The notes under the pieces: model-generated
What the model saw: the letters and a program-made list of their open reading frames with translations, nothing else
The model's database searches: none
What the model was told of the DNA's origin: nothing
Program-made: the position numbers and the translations under genes
Shown: positions 58,898 through 64,000 of the stretch, piece by piece
Position numbering within the stretch: position 1 is the stretch's first letter
Layout of the letters: every line of letters begins with the position of its first letter
From: CAYUQT01 sp964596165
GTDB taxonomy: Bacteria > Planctomycetota > Phycisphaerae > UBA1845 > JAFGLZ01
DNA: 64,000 nt
NCBI GenBank assembly: GCA_964596165.1
Contig: CAZQTW010000008.1
Span: forward strand, 1-64,000
Direction: 5' to 3'

Positions 58898-59161
58898 ATG
58901 ACGCCACGCAGTCGCCAAGACTGTGGTGATTCGCGTGACGCGACAGACGGTGAAGCCCGGGCGTTCGATTCCGGGGTTCTGTGGAACCTTGCCCGAACGG
59001 GCGCCTCACCGACCTTCGCCGCCCTGAAGACAGAATGAGGCAACAGGAATCGCGCCCGGGCTTCTGTGTTGTTCCATGAGACGACGGGCCGTGCGGAGGC
59101 GTGCCGACCTGTCCGGCACGAGGGGGTCGACCGCACCCCAAATGGGGAAGGAGGCGCTGCC

Positions 59162-59251
59162 GTGAATCTCGCCGGGAGTTCGGAGGGCATCGATCCTCGG
59201 TACTTGCCGATCATCCTGTGGGTCGTTTTCTTCCTGGTCCTCGCCGCTTGA
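59162..59251 (+). CDS. 29-residue single-span membrane microprotein
   Basis: A short open frame starting at a GTG with a textbook AAGGAGG ribosome-binding site (59148-59154, seven-base spacing). The peptide has a polar start (NLAGSSEGIDPRY) and a hydrophobic run of about 16 residues (LPIILWVVFFLVLAA) that ends at the stop. It is the right size for a small membrane protein that modulates a transporter or kinase. No function can be named. Confidence 0.45.
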   Translation: MNLAGSSEGIDPRYLPIILWVVFFLVLAA

Positions 59252-59372
59252 ATAAAAAGGGACGGTCGGATCGTCGGCTTCTCGGGCCTGCGAGTGGGTC
59301 TCGAGAAGCGCCTTGCGGCGCCGGCTGATGCGGAAATCATCTGTAAACACTAGGAAATTCGGCTGATTCCTG

Positions 59373-59401
59373 TTGCATCTCTTGCCTGTGCAGCGTATGC
59401 T
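59373..59401 (+). promoter_or_regulatory. Predicted HU promoter
   Basis: TTGCAT (59373-59378), 17-base spacer, TATGCT (59396-59401). The start point would be about 44 bases before the HU ATG, and an AGGGAGGAG ribosome-binding site follows at 59440-59448. Confidence 0.6.
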
Positions 59402-59452
59402 CTTGGCCCAATTGGTGACGTTTTTTCTTCTATTGTCTCAGGGAGGAGTACC

Positions 59453-59740
59453 ATGGCAAAGAAAGCAATGACCAAGTCGCAGATCGCCGCCGCACTGGCC
59501 GAGAAGGTCGGGATCACGAAGAAGCAGGCAGCCGCTGGGTTGGCGGCGCTGTGTGAACTGGCCTACAAAGAGGCCAAGAACAGCTTCACGATTCCCGGCA
59601 TCGGCAAGATGGTACTGGTGAACCGGAAGGCTCGGATGGGTCGCAACCCGCAGACGGGTGAGGCGATCAAGATTCCGGCCAAACGGGTCGTCAAGTTCCG
59701 CGTGGCCAAGGCGGCAAAGGTTGCCATCCTGGGCAAGTAG
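59453..59740 (+). CDS. hup: HU-family DNA-binding protein
   Basis: A 95-residue histone-like protein. It begins with MTKSQIAAALAEKVGITKKQAAAGL, the two-helix dimer core, and has the DNA-binding arm RMGRNPQTGEAIKIPA (HU consensus RxxRNPxTGxxxxIPA) with the apical Pro. It bends and compacts DNA. The Ala/Lys-rich tail is slightly longer than in minimal HU. It is a stand-alone gene with its own promoter and hairpin, and its strong ribosome-binding site suggests high expression. Confidence 0.93.
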   Translation: MAKKAMTKSQIAAALAEKVGITKKQAAAGLAALCELAYKEAKNSFTIPGIGKMVLVNRKARMGRNPQTGEAIKIPAKRVVKFRVAKAAKVAILGK

Positions 59741-59775
59741 GAATCGCCCGGATCACAATCCCCGTCGCAGGATTC

Positions 59776-59820
59776 GATGCGATGACCGGTCTGGTCGTCC
59801 GGTCATCGCATCACTCTTTC
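59776..59820 (+). terminator. Probable terminator of the HU gene
   Basis: A perfect 14-bp stem, GATGCGATGACCGG (59776-59789) against CCGGTCATCGCATC (59799-59812), with a nine-base loop and the weak T run CTCTTTC after it. The stem is very stable, so it may end transcription despite the short T run. Confidence 0.6.
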
Positions 59821-59896
59821 TGGGAAAGGTCTCGACCGGTTGTGGGACGTTCGAAAGCGCCGTCCGGCGTCTTGTGACGGACGTCGGATCGGACCA

Positions 59897-59925
59897 TTGA
59901 CACCCCGGTCCACCCTGCGTAATCT
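59897..59925 (+). promoter_or_regulatory. Predicted tRNA-Leu promoter
   Basis: A perfect TTGACA (59897-59902), 17-base spacer and TAATCT (59920-59925). The start point would be 59931 or 59932, 15 bases before the tRNA. Confidence 0.5.
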
Positions 59926-59946
59926 TAGATCGGTAGGACGCAGCCC

Positions 59947-60031
59947 GCCCGGGTGGCGGAATTGGCAGACGCGCCAGCTTGAGGGGCTGGTAGGGGTTTC
60001 CCCTGTGCTGGTTCGAATCCAGTCCCGGGCA
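59947..60031 (+). tRNA. tRNA-Leu (anticodon GAG)
   Basis: An 85-base tRNA. The acceptor stem is GCCCGGG (59947-59953) against CCCGGGC (60024-60030) with discriminator A. The anticodon stem-loop CCAGC-TTGAGGG-GCTGG gives anticodon GAG, reading the Leu codons CTC and CTT. The long variable arm (TAGGGGTTTCCCCTGT) is typical of class II tRNAs, and the T arm GGTTCGAATCC is normal. The CCA end is not encoded. Confidence 0.96.
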
Positions 60032-60036
60032 TCATG

Positions 60037-60069
60037 GAGGTCCAAGTTGCCGGCTTGGGCCTCTTTTCT
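60037..60069 (+). terminator. Terminator after tRNA-Leu
   Basis: GAGGTCCAAG (60037-60046) pairs with CTTGGGCCTC (60054-60063) over ten positions with one G-U pair, and TTTTCTT follows. It lies six bases after the tRNA. Confidence 0.7.
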
Positions 60070-60082
60070 TGCGCCGAGCCGG

Positions 60083-61234
60083 TTAGACCTTGGTTTCTGG
60101 GCGGTCTGACGTGGGCGCGGTGATCACCAGGTTGTCGCGATGGATGACCTCGTCGTAGGGCTTGCTTCCCAGCGCCGAAGCGAACTGACTGCTTCGGAGT
60201 CCCTTGATTCGTCCGACCTCGGCGGCCGTGTAATTGCTCAGGCCTCGGGCGAACTCCAGGCCCGTCGAATCCTTGATACGAACCACGTCGCCGCGTTGGA
60301 ATTGGCCTTCGATGGCCGTGATACCGATCGCCAACAGGCTCTTCCCGCCGCGTCGCATCGCCTTGGCCGCCCCGTCATCCACGGTGATCGTTCCCCGAGG
60401 CAGGACGGTCCAGCCGATCCAGCGTTTTCTCGCACTCTGTTTGCTGGGGGCTGGGATGAACAGCGTGCCGACCTTCTCGCCGGCCAGCAACCGCAGCAGG
60501 ACATTGGGGGATCGGCCGCCGGCAATCACGGCATAATCACCCGCCTCCGTGACGCGCCGGATGGCCTGAAGCTTGCTGGACATGCCGCCGGATCCCAGGG
60601 GTGACTTGGTTGCCTGAACGAGGCCGGTTGCCTCCTTGTCGATGTGCCGGACGACGTCGATCCGTCGCCCGTCGGGGCCGATGAGCCCTTCGACCACCGA
60701 CAGAATCACCAGCAGATCGGCGCGAAGGAGATTGGCTGTCAGGGCGGCGATGATGTCGTTGTCTCCGTAGCGGATCTCATCGACTGAAACCGTATCGTTC
60801 TCGTTGATGATGGGTATGGCCGACAGGTCGTGCAAGGCGGCGATCGTATTTCGGATGTTCAGATAACGTGTGCGGTTCTCGAAATCGCCGCGGGTGAGCA
60901 GCATCTGCGCGGCGTGAAGCCCGTGACGGCGGAAGCCCTCCTCGAAAAGCCGCATGAGAAAGGGCTGACCCACCGACGCCGTCGCCTGGAGCATGGGAAG
61001 TTCTCTGGGCCGACGCGGCAGTCCCATTACGCCCACGCCGGCGCCGATCGCCCCCGAGCTGACCACGGTGACCTTCAATCCCCGTCCGTGCAGCTTGGCG
61101 ATTTGGGCGGCGAGGTCGCGGACCCGGCGGCGGTTGATTGATCCCTTGTCGTCCGCCAGCACGTTGGTCCCCATCTTGACCACGATGCCTTTGACGGCTT
61201 TCATCAGTTGTTGGCGCATCTCTGTGCTCGGCAT
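60083..61234 (-). CDS. proB: Glutamate 5-kinase
   Basis: A 383-residue enzyme that phosphorylates glutamate in the first step of proline synthesis. The amino-acid-kinase domain has VVKMGTNVL at the phosphate site, VVSSGAIGAG for glutamate binding and the metal/nucleotide segment INENDTVSVDEIRYGDND. The C-terminal PUA domain (from about residue 290) includes GTITVDDGAAKAM. Length is standard for the two-domain form. I start at the ATG at 61234; a GTG 12 bases upstream is possible. It is the last gene of the rph-rdgB-proB group, and its usual partner proA is not seen. Confidence 0.93.
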   Translation of the reverse strand: MPSTEMRQQLMKAVKGIVVKMGTNVLADDKGSINRRRVRDLAAQIAKLHGRGLKVTVVSSGAIGAGVGVMGLPRRPRELPMLQATASVGQPFLMRLFEEGFRRHGLHAAQMLLTRGDFENRTRYLNIRNTIAALHDLSAIPIINENDTVSVDEIRYGDNDIIAALTANLLRADLLVILSVVEGLIGPDGRRIDVVRHIDKEATGLVQATKSPLGSGGMSSKLQAIRRVTEAGDYAVIAGGRSPNVLLRLLAGEKVGTLFIPAPSKQSARKRWIGWTVLPRGTITVDDGAAKAMRRGGKSLLAIGITAIEGQFQRGDVVRIKDSTGLEFARGLSNYTAAEVGRIKGLRSSQFASALGSKPYDEVIHRDNLVITAPTSDRPETKV

Positions 61235-61400
61235 GACTGTGACCACCCATGAGGATCGTGCGTGACCGCGCCGCGTTGGGATCGCATGTTCTCACTCCGT
61301 CGGCGGATCGTCAAGCGAACCTTTCCGCCGGCAACCCTCGTGAGCCGTGTAGCGCGGGCTCCGCCCGCCATGTCGACTTGCACGGCGGGTGTGCTCCGTC

Positions 61401-62051
61401 CTATCGCGGCACACGGTGTCTTGGTGTTCCGCCGTCGGGCGCCTCGGCCAAGCATCGTTCGATCGCCGGGCGAATCGTCCGTAAGGCCTGGCCGCGGTGG
61501 CTGATTCGATTCTTGTGATCGGGGTCGAGCTCGGCTGCCGTCTTGCCGATCGAGGGGATGAGGAAGTGGGGGTCGTAGCCGAAGCCGTTGTGGCCACGGT
61601 GTTCGTCGACGATGACTCCTTCAATCGCTCCCTCCGCTTCGGCCAGGACTCTCTCGGGACTCGCGAGGGCGATTGCGCATCGAAACCGGGCGGTGCGTTT
61701 TTCGACGGGTACGCCGGCCAGCTCGCGAATGATTCTGGCGTTGTTCGCGGCGTCACTCTTCGGTTCGCCGGCGTATCGGGCCGAGTAGACACCGGGGGCG
61801 CCTCCGAGGGCGTCGATCTGAAGTCCGCTGTCGTCGGCCATGGCCCACAGCCCGGACGCCTTCGCGTAGTAAACGGCCTTCAGGCGGGCATTCTCTGCAA
61901 ACGTTTTCCCGTCCTCAACGGGTTCCGGAATCGTCGGCAGGTCGGACAGGCTTATCCAGTCGACCGGCAGATCGGTCAGGACGGTGACAATCTCGCGAAA
62001 CTTCCCGAGGTTTGCTGTGGCAACGACTATTCGTCGACGAGACACGTGCAT
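61401..62051 (-). CDS. rdgB: XTP/dITP diphosphatase
   Basis: A 216-residue HAM1/RdgB enzyme that removes non-canonical purine nucleotides before they enter DNA or RNA. Signatures are VVATANLGKFREI at the start, MADDSGLQIDALGGAPGVYSA with the catalytic Asp pair, and the C-terminal SHRGQALR. The ATG at 62051 is used; a TTG nine bases earlier is also possible. In many bacteria rdgB sits next to rph, as it does here with one gene between them. Confidence 0.94.
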   Translation of the reverse strand: MHVSRRRIVVATANLGKFREIVTVLTDLPVDWISLSDLPTIPEPVEDGKTFAENARLKAVYYAKASGLWAMADDSGLQIDALGGAPGVYSARYAGEPKSDAANNARIIRELAGVPVEKRTARFRCAIALASPERVLAEAEGAIEGVIVDEHRGHNGFGYDPHFLIPSIGKTAAELDPDHKNRISHRGQALRTIRPAIERCLAEAPDGGTPRHRVPR

Positions 62052-62131
62052 TCCGAGCAAACGCCTCTCTCGGTGAACGATCGGGAGTACGTTTCAGGAC
62101 GTACTCCGTCACTTACCGATGCGAAGGCCGA

Positions 62132-63097
62132 TTAACGAGTCTTTCCTGCGTTCATAGGACGATCTGCCCAAGGGGCAGCCGACCGATCCGGTCCCTTGTG
62201 CGCCTGACCTGATTGGGGCACAGGGATCAGAAAGGATTCCTGGTAGATCGGTTTGGGTCCCTCGGGGGTGTTTACGATCCGCTTGACCTTGCAGCCGTTC
62301 TCCAAGTTGAAGCGAAATTCCTGCTGATTCCGAAGGGCTTCAACCCTCTCGCTGAACCGTACCCTTGTGTTTTGGGAAACGGACTTCGGACCGACCTGTT
62401 CCCGAATGACGTCCTGCGGGCCGAAGCTTCCGATCATGACGCTGCTCCGGCCTTCGCCGTGATGGTACCATGCCTCTAGTCCCTCGGCGCGAAGTTGTTC
62501 AACCCATTGGACCGCCGCCTGCTTGTACTCGGCGAATGTGGACGTGCCGTAGAAGACACCGACGTGCAAGGTGTACGTTCCGGGACATCGGCTGACGTGC
62601 CATTCCGGTCGGCCCGGATCGGGCGTCGGCACCGGGACCAGGCGGGCGCCCGCGAACGGGAAGCTGTCGCCGCACGCAAGCGATCGGATGAATTGCAGGT
62701 TGTCATGCACTTCCGGGCCGAAGCTGTCGCGACCGCGCTCGGTGTCGATCTTGCGATAATAGCTTCCATAGTAGATCCGGCTTACGCCGTCTTCGTGGAC
62801 CAGGCGGGCCTTTCGAGAATCCAGTTCGCGAACCTGACGGATCCCCTTGACGAGCGTTTCCGTGTGCCGAACGCGGTCTTTGTCGCGCATCTCAACACAG
62901 AGGATTGTCCACTCTTCCCCCTCCGGTTTCTCATTCGCAGACGCAAAAATCGCTCCGGGGTCCCATGACTGTCCTCGGTTCATACCCTCCTGCATGCAGC
63001 CGACAGGAGCGACGATCATCAAAGAGCAGGCGGCCAGCCACGCGCTTCGTTCCGACGTCGATGCACGGGATCCAAGAACGGTCTTGGGTGTGGACAT
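62132..63097 (-). CDS. Lipoprotein of unknown function, possibly SPOR-like
   Basis: A 321-residue exported protein. A long signal sequence ends in the lipobox IVAPVGC (Cys34). The mature part has two similar alpha/beta units (WTILCVEMRDKDRVRHTETL to RIYYGSYYR; YTLHVGVFYGTSTFAEYKQ to SVMIGSFGP). Both look like SPOR repeats (strand-helix-strand, ending in xIGxF/YYG), which bind denuded peptidoglycan. The C-terminus is polar. GGAAGGGAG precedes the start. It lies between rph and rdgB on the same strand, an unusual place for an envelope protein. Confidence 0.65.
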   Translation of the reverse strand: MSTPKTVLGSRASTSERSAWLAACSLMIVAPVGCMQEGMNRGQSWDPGAIFASANEKPEGEEWTILCVEMRDKDRVRHTETLVKGIRQVRELDSRKARLVHEDGVSRIYYGSYYRKIDTERGRDSFGPEVHDNLQFIRSLACGDSFPFAGARLVPVPTPDPGRPEWHVSRCPGTYTLHVGVFYGTSTFAEYKQAAVQWVEQLRAEGLEAWYHHGEGRSSVMIGSFGPQDVIREQVGPKSVSQNTRVRFSERVEALRNQQEFRFNLENGCKVKRIVNTPEGPKPIYQESFLIPVPQSGQAHKGPDRSAAPWADRPMNAGKTR

Positions 63098-63135
63098 GAT
63101 CGGACTCCCTTCCGGGTCTGACCGTCCGTGGCCGG

Positions 63136-63852
63136 TTACTGCTCTGCGAGAGCCCGCCGTTGGGCGGCCAGCAGTTGCCGAATGCCCTTGGTCGCCAGGG
63201 TCAACATTCGGTCCAATTCCTTTCGGCTGAACGTCGAATGCTCGCCGGTGGTTTGCACTTCGACAAACTCGCCGCGACCGGTCATGACAACATTGCAGTC
63301 CGCGTCGGCTGTCGAGTCCTCGGCGTAGTCCAAGTCGAGCAGCACCCGTCCGCCGACCTTGCCGACCGACACCGCCGCAACCGAATCACGAACGACCTTG
63401 CCTGGTATTGTGCCTTTTTCTCGGAGTTTTCGCAATGCATCGCACAGCGCAACGTAGGCCCCGGTGATACCGGCGGTTCGAGTGCCGCCGTCGGCCTGAA
63501 GCACGTCGCAGTCGATGTAGATCGTGTTCTCGCCGAGTTCCGACAGGTCGCATACGGCCCGCAGCGACCGGCCGATCAGTCGTTGGATTTCTTGCGTGCG
63601 GCCGTCGATCTTCGTTCGGCTACGCGGGCGTCTGTCGGGTGTGCTGCCCGGTAACATGTCGTATTCGGCGGTCAGCCAACCCAAGCCGGACCCCTCTCGA
63701 AAGGGGGCGGTTCCCTCGACGAGACTCGCGGTGCATAGAACATGCGTCTCGCCGGTCTTGATCAGCGCGCTGCCGGCCGCGAATTGGGTGTAGCCGCGGA
63801 TGATTTCCACCCGGCGGAGTTGATCGGGACGCCGTCGGTCATGTCGCTTCAT
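63136..63852 (-). CDS. rph: Ribonuclease PH
   Basis: A 238-residue phosphorolytic exonuclease that trims tRNA 3' ends. Conserved parts are RRPDQLRRVEIIRGYTQFA at the start, RSRTKIDGRTQEIQRLIGRS (RNA binding), and the phosphate-site segment VLQADGGTRTAGITGAYVAL. Length is the family standard. It is the first complete gene of a minus-strand cluster with a lipoprotein, rdgB and proB. Confidence 0.95.
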   Translation of the reverse strand: MKRHDRRRPDQLRRVEIIRGYTQFAAGSALIKTGETHVLCTASLVEGTAPFREGSGLGWLTAEYDMLPGSTPDRRPRSRTKIDGRTQEIQRLIGRSLRAVCDLSELGENTIYIDCDVLQADGGTRTAGITGAYVALCDALRKLREKGTIPGKVVRDSVAAVSVGKVGGRVLLDLDYAEDSTADADCNVVMTGRGEFVEVQTTGEHSTFSRKELDRMLTLATKGIRQLLAAQRRALAEQ

Positions 63853-63935
63853 CGGGACAGCACCCTTTCAGAATCCCCCCTTCGGACTCGTTTCCCCTAT
63901 ATGATCGGTAGGGGTTTCGCCACACCGGCGCGTGC

Positions 63936-63998
63936 CTAGGCCGACTGAGCGGCATCCGCCGACTCGGCCAGGGCATCGGCGAGGATCCGGAACCCCTC
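63936..63998 (-). CDS. C-terminal end of a gene running off the window
   Basis: The last 20 codons of a minus-strand gene end at TAG (63938-63936) and read EGFRILADALAESADAAQSA. The GFRILADALAE ending resembles the C-terminus of class III or other PLP-dependent aminotransferases, but the fragment is too short to be sure. Confidence 0.4.
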   Translation of the reverse strand, partial: EGFRILADALAESADAAQSA

Positions 63999-64000
63999 GT

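Overview
The window reads as a piece of chromosome from a GC-rich bacterium of the Planctomycetota, probably a Phycisphaerae-like lineage. This is inferred from gene content and not from any marker search. The pointers are a sigma factor with a planctomycete-style N-terminal extension, many short lipoproteins, secreted multi-domain proteins ending in a Cys-Gly / hydrophobic / Arg tail, citramalate synthase, large PVC-type glycoside hydrolases, and a mixture of Shine-Dalgarno (SD)-led and apparently leaderless genes.

Layout. 1-9.1 kb: PilZ protein, HAD phosphatase, lipoproteins, leuCD, rnhA, and a minus-strand galK-trpD-zinc-ribbon run. 9.2-14.9 kb: a lipoprotein/TPR pair, an orphan corrinoid protein with its own promoter and terminator, an RluA-type pseudouridine synthase, and a sigma-70 factor with several extra helix-turn-helix segments. 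15-24 kb: a secreted GH50-like glycosidase, a B12-binding radical SAM protein, a degenerate CPBP-type membrane protein, a CDP-alcohol phosphatidyltransferase, galE and a beta-propeller lipoprotein. 24-30 kb (minus strand): smc followed by two tiny paralogous lipoproteins and a HEAT-like protein. 30.2-36.5 kb: a decayed gene fragment, a BNR-4 propeller protein, and a fused secDF. 37-40.5 kb: citramalate synthase behind an apparent isoleucine attenuator, then a second B12 radical SAM protein. 40.7-54.1 kb: an accessory glycan/lipid degradation island (heparinase-like, neutral-ceramidase-like, GH20, GH116, double seven-bladed propeller, FG-GAP protein). 54.2-55.2 kb: degraded DNA with a beta-helix pseudogene. 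55.3-64 kb: a glycogen-synthase-like enzyme, a PAS/sigma-54 activator, a possible structured RNA, HU, tRNA-Leu(GAG), and a minus-strand rph-lipoprotein-rdgB-proB cluster.

How the genes may work together. cimA with leuCD supports threonine-independent isoleucine synthesis: CimA makes citramalate and LeuCD isomerises it. leuB and the remaining steps lie outside the window. galK and galE give two Leloir-pathway steps, and the secreted hydrolases could supply sugars to them. The ceramidase-, GH20- and GH116-like genes resemble the enzyme set that strips glycosphingolipids, although their substrates are unproven.

The strongest regulatory finding is upstream of cimA. A 19-codon leader carrying four Ile codons ends inside one arm of an 11-bp antiterminator that is mutually exclusive with a 9-bp terminator hairpin followed by seven T residues. 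Other points of interest are the pair of tiny lipoproteins, the shared C-terminal sorting-like tail, the structured RNA candidate near 58.7 kb, and several promoters placed so close to start codons that the mRNAs may be leaderless.
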